The position numbers were made by a program, and so were the translations under genes. Below the pieces are notes generated by a model. It made no database searches. It was not told the origin of the DNA and saw nothing but the letters and a program-made list of their open reading frames with translations. Shown here piece after piece: positions 1 to 8,804 of a stretch of 64,000 bases of DNA. This stretch comes from Pelagihabitans sp947500445. GTDB taxonomy: Bacteria > Bacteroidota > Bacteroidia > Flavobacteriales > Flavobacteriaceae. The stretch lies in assembly GCF_050589625.1 (NCBI RefSeq), contig NZ_JBNGOP010000008.1, forward strand, positions 62,001-126,000, written 5' to 3'. How positions within the stretch are numbered: position 1 is the stretch's first letter; each line of letters opens with the position of its first letter.

Positions 1-286
1 TGGTGGAGTGCAAAGAGGTCCTTTTAAGGTGGACCTATAGGCAACACACTCTCTTTTAATTTTTCGAATTGCTTTTCGGCCATGCGTGCTGAACTTCGGA
101 GGTGTGTTACCCCCGGGCATTTCCGTACCATAGCGGCCGTGTTTTGAGACCTGTTTTCGCAAACGAATGCCATTTTGATTTGTATAGTTTTAAAAATAAG
201 TTACTTTTGGTAACCTGGTCTTTAATATAAACCAAAGCTATCGATTTTCTGGGACAAATTTATAGGTAGCGCAAACCACAGTAAGT
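1..286. other. Left edge, no gene supported
   Basis: No convincing coding region was found here. A 49-codon minus-strand frame (24-173) exists but has no recognisable domain and I do not call it. The stretch ends in the leader of the HxlR gene and contains the palindrome listed at 200-214. The remainder is plain intergenic sequence; a divergent gene may lie further left, outside the window. Confidence 0.5.
200..214. promoter_or_regulatory. Palindrome GTTAC-N5-GTAAC, candidate HxlR operator
   Basis: The sequence reads GTTACTTTTGGTAAC, a perfect 5-5-5 inverted repeat 72 bp upstream of the HxlR-type gene. Family knowledge: HxlR/MarR-like winged-helix dimers bind short inverted repeats near their own promoter or that of a divergent target gene. 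Autoregulation is an inference from position and symmetry only. Confidence 0.45.
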
Positions 287-718
287 ATGGAAGTAGAAAC
301 TATTACCGAAAATCAGAAGGTTAAGACGGCAAAAAAACTAAAAAAAATGTTTGGCCATATGGATCGCAGGCAGATGGAATACTGTCCGATTCGCGACGTG
401 ATGGCTTTAGCTTCCGACAAGTGGAGTATTTTGATCATCCTGTACCTCGGTTACTATCCGGTAATGCGTTTTAACCTGATAAAGAAACGCGTATATGGTA
501 TATCGAACAAGGTGTTGAGCGAACGGTTAAAAACATTGGAAGGCGACGGATACCTTAAACGAACAATGTATCCCGAAGTTCCGGTTCGGGTGGAATATGA
601 ACTCACCCATTTCGGGCACTCCTATCTTCAAAAACTGATCGAGCTGAGCGAATGGGCTACCCAATATAGCGATCAAGTAATTCGCAATAGAAAGCGATTT
701 CAAAAACGGCAACGTTAA
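287..718 (+). CDS. HxlR-family winged-helix transcriptional regulator
   Basis: A 143-aa protein with the typical HxlR core: CPIRDVMALASDKWSILII at about residues 32-50, followed by the recognition region NKVLSERLKTLEGDGYLKR and a wing with VRVEYELTHFG. These regulators act as dimers and often respond to redox or electrophile stress. The N-terminus is about 25 residues longer than in minimal HxlR proteins and lysine-rich. The Cys in CPIRDVM is the conserved position that is redox-active in some relatives. It is preceded by a GTTAC-N5-GTAAC palindrome and followed by the mosaic repeat region. The target gene is not evident; it may lie left of the window. Family assignment is firm, function is not. 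Confidence 0.9.
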   Translation: MEVETITENQKVKTAKKLKKMFGHMDRRQMEYCPIRDVMALASDKWSILIILYLGYYPVMRFNLIKKRVYGISNKVLSERLKTLEGDGYLKRTMYPEVPVRVEYELTHFGHSYLQKLIELSEWATQYSDQVIRNRKRFQKRQR

Positions 719-734
719 AATTAGCATACTATTT

Positions 735-1075
735 CCGTGGTGCTGCTAGGAGCTTGAACTTTCTTTCAGCGCAACGGTTTTTGTTCAATGGACAATAAAC
801 AATTAACAATAAGTGATCGGTAAAAAGTGGTGAGTAAAAAGTGGTTCGCTTGAGCTTGAACTTGACACTTGCACTTGAACTTTTTTAGTCCTTGTTCTTT
901 TCTCCTTCAGCAAAGCGGTCTTTGTTCAATTGACGGTTGGCGGTAATTCGTAAAAAGTATGTAGTAGCCAGTAAAAACTTGAATTCGACATTTGAATTTA
1001 AGTTTGAGTTTGATATTTGTGTTTGAATTTGAATTTGAGTTCGCACTTTTCCCTCCATTATTTTGTCCATAAACG
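735..1075 (+). repeat. Mosaic repeat, two copies
   Basis: Two divergent copies of the repeat family that recurs at 4457, 7560 and 16265. Each has a block around a GCGCAAC/GCAAAGC-like core followed by GGTCTTTGTTCAATTGAC-type sequence, a segment rich in AGTAAAAAGT, and then runs of TTGAA-containing hexamers (TTGAACTTGACACTTGCAC). Short open frames inside it only reflect the low-complexity hexamers. It fills most of the gap between the HxlR gene and the next gene; no promoter was recognised with confidence. Confidence 0.75.
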
Positions 1076-1153
1076 AGGTGTTTTTTGGTTTAATATGGAC
1101 CGGAATGCGCTACAAAAGGGACACAAAAAGTAAAAAAATGTATTTTCACAGGT

Positions 1154-1528
1154 ATGATGTATAGCGAAGAAGCCCTTACCCATCGAAAACCTGTTTGGAC
1201 CGCCCTTTCCGAACTTTATCTTGACACGGAGTTACAGGATTACAGCTACAGGCATATCGCAAAGCAGTTCCAAGCCAGTCCCTACTCCCTTACCCAAATC
1301 AAAGAGATCAACAGAAGCGAGGTCTTTCCGGTTCTCTGCCTGAACCTGATCAGCGTCGCCGGAGTCTGGACCGGGTTCGATGAAGATTGGTTGATCAAGA
1401 CCATTGTACACAAAAGAAAACGGAACAACCCGTTCAAACGTTTGGCATACGTCTTTTGTTACTTCTGTATGAAAGGTACGTTTAAGGAATACTGGGAACG
1501 GATCGAAACGGAACTACAACGCTTATAA
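1154..1528 (+). CDS. Conserved hypothetical protein, 124 aa
   Basis: A 124-aa soluble, charged protein with no signal peptide or membrane segment. The centre reads SPYSLTQIKEINRSEVFPVLCLNLISVAGVWTGFDEDW, broken here into its two conserved-looking parts: a helical segment with IKxIxxxEVxPVLxxNL and the motif AGVWxGFDxxWL. This pattern resembles small conserved families of unknown function found in several Gram-negative phyla (possibly the DUF7079 type, not certain). It stands alone between the repeat block and the convergent queE gene. No role is proposed. Confidence 0.7.
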   Translation: MMYSEEALTHRKPVWTALSELYLDTELQDYSYRHIAKQFQASPYSLTQIKEINRSEVFPVLCLNLISVAGVWTGFDEDWLIKTIVHKRKRNNPFKRLAYVFCYFCMKGTFKEYWERIETELQRL

Positions 1529-1597
1529 AAAGCGGCAACCGATACACTCGCGCGTTATCCTTCGCGGCCGAAGGGTTGGAAAGCCACGAGCAGTGCC

Positions 1598-2230
1598 TTA
1601 GGGAATATTTAGGTATTTATGTGTCTGTAACGAAACCTTCCACTCGGGATGCTGCATAACATAATCTACGATCAGCGGGGTTACCTTGTCCCGAACGCTC
1701 CACTCGGGCTGTAGGTACAAAATGCAGTTCGGGTTTACCTTGGCGGCCTCGGCTTCGGCAAACAGTAAATCGTGTTTGTTGTATACGATGACCTTTAGTT
1801 CATGGGCGACATCGTAGATAGGATCGACCGGGAGCTTGTTTTTTTTCGGGGAAAGGCAGATCCAATCCCACTCCCCCGTGAGTTTATACGCCCCGGAGGT
1901 TTCAATATGCGTTTGCAATCCTTTGGACTTCAAAGCCCCTGTCAAAGGTCCCATGTCCCAGGTAAGCGGTTCTCCCCCGGTAACGACAATGGTATTGGAA
2001 TAGGTGGCGGCATTCCCTACAATTTTAGTTATGGAAGTGGGCGGATGGGTATCGGCGTTCCAGCTTTCCTTTACATCGCACCAATGGCACCCTACGTCGC
2101 AACCGCCAACACGAATGAAGTAGGCAGCGGTTCCCTTATGAAACCCCTCGCCCTGAATGGTATAGAATTCCTCCATCAGGGGCAGCATAAGCCCTTGGTC
2201 CACCATAGCCAAAACATCATTTTTTACCAT
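1598..2230 (-). CDS. queE: 7-carboxy-7-deazaguanine synthase (radical SAM)
   Basis: A 210-aa protein that converts 6-carboxytetrahydropterin to 7-carboxy-7-deazaguanine, a step toward preQ0 and queuosine for tRNA. The [4Fe-4S] cluster motif CxxxCxxC is seen at C44, C48 and C51 (GGCDVGCHWCD), preceded by the substrate-binding EEFYTIQGEGFHKGTAAYF. TGGEP (SAM binding) and HIETSG follow, and the C-terminus LQTHKYLNIP is typical. I chose the ATG at 2230 (MVKNDVLAM) because the longer frame from 2287 would run into the leader of the divergent ATPase gene. Other que genes are not in the window. Length is normal for the family. Confidence 0.93.
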   Translation of the reverse strand: MVKNDVLAMVDQGLMLPLMEEFYTIQGEGFHKGTAAYFIRVGGCDVGCHWCDVKESWNADTHPPTSITKIVGNAATYSNTIVVTGGEPLTWDMGPLTGALKSKGLQTHIETSGAYKLTGEWDWICLSPKKNKLPVDPIYDVAHELKVIVYNKHDLLFAEAEAAKVNPNCILYLQPEWSVRDKVTPLIVDYVMQHPEWKVSLQTHKYLNIP

Positions 2231-2339
2231 TGGACAAAGATAGGTCTTGTAAACGCCAAAACATAAATTGGAAAACACAAAATCCAAAACACGTACGGTT
2301 CTCCATTTTTACCCTATTTTTATACCAAATTCGGACCAA

Positions 2340-3848
2340 ATGAGCAGTAAAGACGATTTTTTCGCGCATATTGAAAAGGGATATGCGACCAAAGGGGATT
2401 TTATACGCATGGGCGCCGCCATGCTCGACGGAGAAGCGATTACCAACGCTTTTGTAAAAATACCATTGCAGACCTTAAACCGTCACGGGCTGATTGCCGG
2501 TGCTACCGGTACCGGAAAAACAAAGACGTTACAGGTACTGGCCGAAAACATGTCGGAAAAGGGGATACCGGTTTTGCTGATGGACCTAAAAGGGGATCTT
2601 AGCGGTATTGCACAACCCAGTCCGGGGCATGCTAAAATTGACGAGCGCCATGCGAGTATCGGTTTTCCTTTCGAGGCCAAAAGTTTTCCCGTAGAAATAC
2701 TATCGCTTTCCGAACAGGAGGGGGTAAAACTTCGTGCCACCGTATCGGAATTTGGTCCGGTACTGTTGTCGCGTATCTTGGACCTAAGCGAAACCCAGGA
2801 AGGGATCGTTGCGGTCGTATTCAAATATTGTGACGACAACAAACTACCGTTGCTCGACCTTAAAGACTTTAAAAAAGTACTACAATACGCCACCAGCGAA
2901 GGAAAAAAAGAATTTACCGAAGCGTATGGCCGAATCAGTACCAGCTCTACCGGTACCATTTTAAGAAAAATCATTGAACTGGAACAGCAAGGGGCCGATC
3001 TGTTCTTCGGGGAAAAATCGTTCGAGGTAGACGACCTTACCCGGTTGGACGATAATGGCAACGGATATATCAATATTCTGCGCCTGACCGATATCCAGGA
3101 CCGTCCGAAACTGTTTTCTACGTTTATGCTAAGCCTTTTGGCGGAAATTTATAGTACGTTTCCAGAACAGGGCGATAGCGACAAACCGGAACTGATCTTG
3201 TTTATCGACGAAGCCCATTTGATCTTTAACGAAGCATCGAAGGCACTGTTGGACCAAATAGAAAACATTGTGAAATTGATCCGTTCCAAAGGAATAGGAT
3301 TGTACTTTGTTACCCAAAATCCGACGGACATCCCAAATGCGGTATTATCGCAATTGGGCCTAAAGGTACAGCACGCCCTGCGCGCCTTTACGGCACGAGA
3401 TCGAAAAGCCATCAAACTCACCGCTGAAAACTATCCGGAATCCCCGTTTTACGATACCAAGGAAGTGCTTACCTCTTTGGGAATCGGGGAAGCCCTCATC
3501 TCCGCTTTGGATGAAAAAGGACGTCCCACACCATTGGCCGCGACCCTTTTAAGGGCCCCGATGAGCCGTATGGATGTATTGACCGAAACGGAATTGAAGA
3601 ACGTTATCAAATCTTCCAAATTGGTGAAAAAGTACAATGAGCTCATCGATAGGGAAAGTGCCTATGAAATATTAAACGAAAAGATAGAAAAGGCCGAAGC
3701 GGACGCAAAAAAAGAAAAGGAACGCACCAAAACCACAAGGCGCAGTAGCGGACGAAGAAGTACCGCCATGAACCCCGTGGTAAAAGTGTTGACCAGTGCT
3801 ACCTTTATTCGCGGAGTACTTGGAGTCCTTAAAAAAGTGTTGCGCTAA
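2340..3848 (+). CDS. HerA-like P-loop ATPase (DUF853 type)
   Basis: A 502-aa cytoplasmic ATPase. Walker A is GATGTGKT at residues 54-61, Walker B is LILFIDEAHLIF near residue 285, and the arginine-rich sensor region RLIRSKGIGLYFVTQNP follows. DUF853 (YjgR-like) proteins are related to HerA/FtsK hexameric translocases, but their cellular role is unsettled. The start at the ATG 2340 (MSSKDDFF) matches the usual N-terminus of the family; an upstream ATG at 2268 would overlap the queE start. The C-terminal ~60 residues are a Lys/Glu-rich helix and a basic RRSSGRRSTA segment. Divergent from queE and followed 32 bp later by a lipoprotein gene. Confidence 0.88.
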   Translation: MSSKDDFFAHIEKGYATKGDFIRMGAAMLDGEAITNAFVKIPLQTLNRHGLIAGATGTGKTKTLQVLAENMSEKGIPVLLMDLKGDLSGIAQPSPGHAKIDERHASIGFPFEAKSFPVEILSLSEQEGVKLRATVSEFGPVLLSRILDLSETQEGIVAVVFKYCDDNKLPLLDLKDFKKVLQYATSEGKKEFTEAYGRISTSSTGTILRKIIELEQQGADLFFGEKSFEVDDLTRLDDNGNGYINILRLTDIQDRPKLFSTFMLSLLAEIYSTFPEQGDSDKPELILFIDEAHLIFNEASKALLDQIENIVKLIRSKGIGLYFVTQNPTDIPNAVLSQLGLKVQHALRAFTARDRKAIKLTAENYPESPFYDTKEVLTSLGIGEALISALDEKGRPTPLAATLLRAPMSRMDVLTETELKNVIKSSKLVKKYNELIDRESAYEILNEKIEKAEADAKKEKERTKTTRRSSGRRSTAMNPVVKVLTSATFIRGVLGVLKKVLR

Positions 3849-3880
3849 ATACCCCCGATCACCATATATCCAAAACAACT

Positions 3881-4456
3881 ATGCACCAATTACCAAACCG
3901 AAACCGCGTTACGGCATATTGTCTGATCATAACCGTCCTGTTCGCATTTATCCAATGTAAAAAAGAAATCGATACCCGTTTTCTAATTACCGATGCCTCC
4001 GTAGGAAACCTGGAGGCGGAGAGCCTTTCACGAGATATCGATTTGATTTTCGCAAAAGATTCCGTAGTAAAAGATACGATTAGTTTAAATTTTGGTAACA
4101 AGGCAAAAAAAGTGAAAATCTTTGAAAAAGGAGGAACCCATTTGTTGACCCTTACCCCAAGTGCCGATAGCATACCCACCTTCGAAAATGTACGCTTTGA
4201 GGATGCCCGCTACAAAACCGAAAAAGGAATTCATATCAAGAGTACTTTTGGCGAAATCAAAAAGGCGTATACCATCAAAAAAGTCATTACCTCACGAAAC
4301 AACCTCTTGATTTTAGTCAAAGAAAGTAAGGTGTATTTCATTATTGGCAAGGAAGAGCTGCCGAGTAGTCTGCGATATGCTTCCAGTACCAATATCGAAG
4401 CAGTACAGATTCCGGACAAGGCAAAACTAAAGTATATGATGTTAGGCTGGGACTAG
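3881..4456 (+). CDS. Putative lipoprotein, 191 aa
   Basis: The N-terminus has a hydrophobic stretch (VTAYCLIITVLFAFIQC) ending in a Cys that fits a lipobox, so it is probably a lipidated envelope protein. The rest is a beta-rich soluble domain with no motif I recognise. It lies 32 bp after the HerA-like gene on the same strand and may be cotranscribed with it. An inverted copy of the mosaic repeat begins right after its stop codon. Confidence 0.65.
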   Translation: MHQLPNRNRVTAYCLIITVLFAFIQCKKEIDTRFLITDASVGNLEAESLSRDIDLIFAKDSVVKDTISLNFGNKAKKVKIFEKGGTHLLTLTPSADSIPTFENVRFEDARYKTEKGIHIKSTFGEIKKAYTIKKVITSRNNLLILVKESKVYFIIGKEELPSSLRYASSTNIEAVQIPDKAKLKYMMLGWD

Positions 4457-4660
4457 GTCAAGGTCAAGTTCAAACACAAATTCAAACTCAAATTCAAAAT
4501 TAGAAGAATATCCACTAATTACTTTTTACCAATCACTCATTGTTCATTGTTAACTGAAAAAAGACCGCTTTGCTGAAAGAGAAAAGAACAAGGACTAAAA
4601 AAGTTCAAGTGCAAGTGTCAAGTTCAAACTCAAACCCAAATGTCTGGTACAAAAACAAGA
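4457..4660 (-). repeat. Mosaic repeat, one copy in opposite orientation
   Basis: The reverse complement of the family seen at 735, 7560 and 16265. Read on the plus strand it has CAAATTCAAACTCAAATTCA hexamers, ATTACTTTTTACCAATCACT, then GACCGCTTTGCTGAAAGAG and AAAAAAGTTCAAGTGCAAGT. All modules occur in reversed order, showing a true inverted copy. It directly follows the stop of the upstream lipoprotein gene. The remaining 4661-4788 holds nothing I recognise. Confidence 0.72.
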
Positions 4661-4788
4661 CTGATATCTCTGGGAACCTTAAGTAAGATAAAACAGCGTA
4701 TTGTGATGGGCAGAACCCTTAGTTAAAAAGAGGTCATTGCCGATAGTTCAAACGTCTTGCGCAAGTGGCGATGATGGAACCGGTAGCG

Positions 4789-5670
4789 TTAGCGTCCTCC
4801 ATTGTTCTCGAGGTCCAACACGCATTCCGGATCTAGGTCGGGAGCCGCCTTGTTAGTTTTACGATCCTTGTTTCGGAGCAGTTTCAGAACCGTTTCACCT
4901 TTGAGGGAGCATGCGGAACGTAACTTATGACTATTTTCTTTCAATCCGTTTAGAATGGCTTTTCCGCTGACATCGAACTGTAGCTCGGCACGCATCAAAC
5001 AACCTTCCACGTTACAATGATTTGGCGCGGACGGATCTTCATGGTCGTTTACCGGATCTGTTCCGAGATTTACCAGACCGAACAAATGTCCGAATTCGTG
5101 GTTTAGCGTGGCGCTTTCGACATCGGTATTTGAAATACGGGGATCCCGAGCGGCCAACCGGCGGGCCGTTACTTCGTGTATCACCATAGAAGTGTTCCGA
5201 TAGACCGCTCCAAGGGTGACCAGACCTTCTTCCTCATCATCGTCTTCCGAGGGAGCGTCCGCAAAATAAATATAGGTAGCCAAGGTATCCTCATCATTAT
5301 AGGCGGTTCTGTTATCGTTTTCCAGTGTCGCAATTTCGTTCAGGGTGAGGTCCTCTTCGTTCGGGGAGGCAAGTTCCGTAAAAACAACATCGATGGTTTC
5401 CTTAAAAGTATGGGCCCTTATAAAGGATACCAAATCGTCTATTGCGGCGTCGCTCGGTCTAAAACCTTGAACGTATCCAATTTCGATAAGCAGTTTTGTG
5501 AAGTTTTGATTGGATAAAAAGTCTCCTCCGGATACGCCCGTATCCAGGCGATTTCCTGTTTTATCCACATTCTGGGGAGTTGGCGTTCCATCGTCGGTAT
5601 CATCATTATTGGAGCATCCCGATAACAAGGTAAACGATAGCGCTAGGAGGAACAAGCAATACTTTTTCAT
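4789..5670 (-). CDS. Putative zinc metalloprotease lipoprotein
   Basis: A 293-aa protein with a lipoprotein signal (MKKYCLFLLALSFTLLSGC, Cys19) and a Glu/Asp-rich stretch. The zinc motif is NHEFGHLFGLVNLG at about 190-203, that is HExxHxxGL as in metzincin-like peptidases; the third ligand may come from the downstream NDHEDP region. An NHCNVEGCLMR segment after it contains the Met-turn-like CLM. I chose the ATG at 5670 because it gives a clean signal peptide; an upstream ATG at 5724 would bury it. Predicted to sit in the periplasm or on the outer membrane. Substrate unknown. Confidence 0.82.
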   Translation of the reverse strand: MKKYCLFLLALSFTLLSGCSNNDDTDDGTPTPQNVDKTGNRLDTGVSGGDFLSNQNFTKLLIEIGYVQGFRPSDAAIDDLVSFIRAHTFKETIDVVFTELASPNEEDLTLNEIATLENDNRTAYNDEDTLATYIYFADAPSEDDDEEEGLVTLGAVYRNTSMVIHEVTARRLAARDPRISNTDVESATLNHEFGHLFGLVNLGTDPVNDHEDPSAPNHCNVEGCLMRAELQFDVSGKAILNGLKENSHKLRSACSLKGETVLKLLRNKDRKTNKAAPDLDPECVLDLENNGGR

Positions 5671-5757
5671 GACAATTTTAATTTCTTTTGCTACCAAGAT
5701 ACAGCAAAAAACGTGCCTACCCACAGGTTCTATGTATGGAATACCAAAAAAATGACA

Positions 5758-6471
5758 TCAGCTAGTGATATCCGACATCGGGGTCAGCCTTGCCAGATAG
5801 TCGTAATGTTCGCCCTCGGCAATACGTTCGCAGTGCAATCCGTTTTGTCCCGCTACTTCGTACAAGCGTTCGTACGCCACGTATAACCATGAAAAAGGGG
5901 CTCCTTTTAACCCCTTGTACGTCATGGTGAAATCTACTTCGCCATAATACCGGTTTTGGGGCAGCGGTAGTTCATCGTCCTCGAACATATAAATGATATC
6001 CGACGAATCCAGCAGAATTTGTCCGCCTATCGCCAATCGTTTTTTTAGGTGTTTTAAAAAAGGTCCCAGAGCCTTCATGCTATGGGCCAGGCCCACTCCG
6101 TTCATCAAAAGAAGCAATGTATCGAAGGAAGCTCCTTGGTACGCCATGATATCTGTACAAACAGCTTTGCGAACGCCCCGTTCCCTTGCCGTTAGTACCG
6201 CTCCGGCAGAATGGTCCAAGGCGGTGACCGCGAGGCCCCGATCTTGAAGGTACAGACTATGACTGCCCGAACCACAACCGATGTCGAGCACATGGCCCCG
6301 ACATTCCTGTAATGCTTTTTGCTCCAGAAAGGGCATGGCGTCAAAAGTTCGAAACAGGTAGGGCAGGGGAAGCACGTCTTCCTGATCTAAGGAAGAGAAG
6401 GTATGAATGTCTTCGGTATAGTTTCCCTTAAGATAATCCGTAAGCGCTTCGCCTAAAACATCTACGTTCAT
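5758..6471 (-). CDS. Class I SAM-dependent methyltransferase
   Basis: A 237-aa cytoplasmic protein with a Rossmann-type SAM site: HVLDIGCGSGSHSLYLQDRG (motif I) at about 60-79, then VTALDHSAGAV (motif II) and SFDTLLLLMNGVGLAH (motif IV region). No target-specific domain can be seen, so the substrate is unknown. Its start is 36 bp from that of the divergent DUF2059 gene at 6508. It lies 87 bp before the metalloprotease gene on the same strand. Confidence 0.85.
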   Translation of the reverse strand: MNVDVLGEALTDYLKGNYTEDIHTFSSLDQEDVLPLPYLFRTFDAMPFLEQKALQECRGHVLDIGCGSGSHSLYLQDRGLAVTALDHSAGAVLTARERGVRKAVCTDIMAYQGASFDTLLLLMNGVGLAHSMKALGPFLKHLKKRLAIGGQILLDSSDIIYMFEDDELPLPQNRYYGEVDFTMTYKGLKGAPFSWLYVAYERLYEVAGQNGLHCERIAEGEHYDYLARLTPMSDITS

Positions 6472-6507
6472 TTATTGTTGTATTTTGCGGTATAAAACTT
6501 TCCTTCC

Positions 6508-7050
6508 ATGAGTATTGTAAAAATAACCATTAGGCTAACGATTCCATTGTTGTTTTTGACGTTATCCACCGGTTTGGCCCAAAGCGATGGTTTTGACGAT
6601 GCCGTAATGGCCTATTTGGATAGTAATGGCACGGTATCCCAATATCAAAATGCGTACACCGAATTTTTAAACTTGTTAGAAAACCAATTTCCCGAAACCG
6701 AGAACAACAAAAAGGGTTGGCAATTTTTAAGGTCGGAAAAAAGTAAGGCGGTACATCAAATAAAGGAACTGCTGGTCCCCATATACCAAAATGAGTTCAC
6801 GAGGGAGGATATTCGACTGATGACTGCGTTTTATAATAGCGATGCGGGAATACAGTGGCGAACGGACCGCAGCCAAATGACGGAGAAACAGAAAGAGGAC
6901 TTCAATACGTTTTACAAAAGCGATTTGGGCAATAAGATAAAGGGCAAACAAGCGGTGCTCGCCAAACAAGTCTCCGCGGTATCCGAGAGCTGGAGCAGGG
7001 ACCTTTATGAAACGGCCCGGGCACTTTTAAAGCCTGCCGATGGAGAATAA
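6508..7050 (+). CDS. DUF2059-like secreted protein
   Basis: A 180-aa protein with a signal peptide (IRLTIPLLFLTLSTGLAQ) and a helical DUF2059-like domain: IYQNEFTREDIRLMTAFYNSDAGIQW is the typical motif of this family (EEDLKAMIAFYxSPxGQ in relatives). Function is unknown. It overlaps the next gene by 11 bp, so the two are very likely cotranscribed and translationally coupled. Confidence 0.82.
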   Translation: MSIVKITIRLTIPLLFLTLSTGLAQSDGFDDAVMAYLDSNGTVSQYQNAYTEFLNLLENQFPETENNKKGWQFLRSEKSKAVHQIKELLVPIYQNEFTREDIRLMTAFYNSDAGIQWRTDRSQMTEKQKEDFNTFYKSDLGNKIKGKQAVLAKQVSAVSESWSRDLYETARALLKPADGE

Positions 7051-7537
7051 GCTGAAACAACTCCCCCAAAAAGCGAAAGAAAAGCAAGTGGAAAACAAAA
7101 AGTTTTTTGCCCGCTTAAAGAAAAAGCCACCCAAAAAGCTGGACTACCTTATGCAGGAACTGCACGAATCGGTATTTAAAGAAACCGATTGCCTACAGTG
7201 CGGTAATTGTTGCAAGACTACGGGACCTTTGTTTACGAATGCGGATATCGAGCGCATTGCCAAGCATTTGCGGATGAAACCGCAGCAATTTATAGCGACC
7301 TACTTGCGTCTTGACGAAGAAAATGATTTTGTGCTCCAGCAGGTGCCTTGCGCTTTTTTGGGCCATGACAATTACTGTTCCATTTATGATGTGCGTCCCA
7401 AGGCCTGTAGGGAGTTTCCGCATACCGATCGCAAAAAATTTCAACAAATAAGCCATCTTACGATGAAGAACATGGCCATTTGTCCTGCCGCATTTGAAGT
7501 GGTGGAAAGGATGAAAGAAGCACTCGCCGGGAAGTAG
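7040..7537 (+). CDS. YkgJ-type cysteine-cluster protein
   Basis: A 165-aa protein with the cysteine signature of the YkgJ/UPF0153 family (putative zinc or iron chelating): DCLQCGNCCKTTGP, then VPCAFLGHDNYCSIYDVRPKACREFPH. The basic N-terminal tail (KAKEKQVENKKFFARLKKK) is typical of flavobacterial members. Role unknown; metal or Fe-S binding is inferred from the Cys pattern. The start overlaps the end of the DUF2059 gene. The six-copy repeat array follows the stop. Confidence 0.87.
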   Translation: MENKLKQLPQKAKEKQVENKKFFARLKKKPPKKLDYLMQELHESVFKETDCLQCGNCCKTTGPLFTNADIERIAKHLRMKPQQFIATYLRLDEENDFVLQQVPCAFLGHDNYCSIYDVRPKACREFPHTDRKKFQQISHLTMKNMAICPAAFEVVERMKEALAGK

Positions 7538-7559
7538 CAGGGAGTATTTTGGGGTCGGT

Positions 7560-8480
7560 GGTGGTTAAGAGTTGTTTGTTGGTATTTAGTAATGAGTATT
7601 TAGTGTTAAGTAATTAAGGGTGTGAATTTGTGTTTGAACTTGACACTTGCACTTTTCTTTATTCCTTTTTCTTTCAGCGCAGCAGTCTTTTTTCAGTGGA
7701 CAGTTAGTTGGCGGTAATTAGTAAAAAGTGGTGAGTAAAAAGTTGTTCGCTTGTGTTTGAACTTGAATTTGACACTTTAACTTGAACTTTTTCAGTCTTT
7801 GCTCCTTACTCATTGAGCGCAGCGTTCTTTTTTCGATGGACAGTTAGTTGGCGGTGATTAGTAAAAAGTGGTGAGTAAAAAGTTGTTCGCTTGTGTTTGA
7901 ACTTGAACTTGAACTTGAATTTGACACTTGAATTTGAACTTTTTCAGTCTTTGCTCCTTACTCTTTGAGCGCAGCGGTCTTTATTCAATGGACAGTTAGT
8001 TGGCGGTAATTCGTAAAAAGTGGTGAGTAAAAAGTTGTTCGCTTGTGTTTGAACTTGAACTTGAACTTGAACTTGAATTTGAACTTTTTCAGTCTTTGCT
8101 CCTTACTCTTTGAGCGCAGCGTTCTTTTCTCGATGGACAGTTAGTTGGCGGTGATTAGTAAAAAGTGGTGAGTAAAAAGTTGTTCGCTTGTGTTTGAACT
8201 TGAACTTGAATTTGACACTTGAACTTGAACTTTTTCGGTCTTTGCTCCTTACTCATTGAGCGCAGCGTTCTTTTTTCAATGGACAGTTAGTTGGCGGTAA
8301 TTCGTAAAAAGTGGTGAGTAAAAAGTTGTTCGCTTGTGTTTGAACTTGAACTTGAATTTGACACTTGAACTTGAACTTTTTCGGTCTTTGCTCCTTACTC
8401 TTTGAGCGCAGCGTTCTTTTTCCAATTAACAATGAGCAATTAACAATGAGTAGTCCTCAGTAGCAGTATGCAGTAATTAG
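7560..8480 (+). repeat. Mosaic repeat array, six tandem copies of ~146 bp
   Basis: The GCGCAGC landmark recurs at 7677, 7817, 7969, 8114, 8260 and 8406, giving intervals of 140, 152, 145, 146 and 146 bp. Each unit is: GCGCAGCG(G)TTCTTTT, then GATGGACAGTTAGTTGGCGG, a GTAAAAAGTGGTGAGTAAAA stretch, TTGTTCGCTTG, a variable run of TTGAAC/TTGAAT hexamers, and CTTTTTC(A/G)GTCTTTGCTCC. Length differences come from whole hexamers gained or lost, a sign of slippage. No coding potential. It lies between YkgJ and the sterol desaturase gene. Confidence 0.9.
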
Positions 8481-8800
8481 TGGTAAGTAAAAGTGGTTAC
8501 TGGGTACTTCTCTAATTTTGAATTTGAATTCGAGTCTGAGTTTGAACTTGTCTTTTTTTCTTTTCCCAAAGGTGTTTCAACTGTACTCGTTTCGTCCGGT
8601 CGAGCGGAGTCGAGACCTCTCTGTGTTCCTAAGTTCTCGACTGCGCTCCTTTTTCTGGTTTTCCCTCAGTTCGATTGGACGAAGCGTTCTTTTCTCAATT
8701 CGTAATTTGCGGTAGTTCATTAGAACGATGTAATAGCTAGTAAAAAGCTTGAATTTGTTATTTTTATTTGAATTTGTGTTTGAACTTGACACTTGAGCTT
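8481..8800. other. Repeat remnant and palindromic element
   Basis: Degraded pieces of the same repeat (AGTAAAAGTGG, TTTGAATTTGAATTCGAGTC) surround a GTCGAGCGGAGTCGAGACC sequence at about 8598, an inverted repeat (GGTCGAG/GAGACC-like) of a kind often seen scattered in Bacteroidota intergenic regions. Short open frames here are low-complexity artefacts. The hexamers continue to about 8807, up to the promoter of the next gene. Confidence 0.55.
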
Positions 8801-8804
8801 GAGT

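Noticed and set aside
24..173. 49-codon minus-strand frame at the left edge
   Set aside because: No domain, no neighbour support, unusual composition; cannot be separated from chance.
885..1070. Small ORF inside the first repeat block (minus strand)
   Set aside because: It translates hexamer microsatellite (QIQIQTQISNSNLNSN) and similar frames occur in every copy of the repeat.
7560..8480. CRISPR array
   Set aside because: Units are ~146 bp with low-complexity interior, no 25-40-bp repeats with unique spacers, and no cas genes nearby.
8493..8792. Overlapping small ORFs between the repeat array and the sterol desaturase gene
   Set aside because: They are translations of repeat hexamers and a palindromic element, with no domain and no consistent start.
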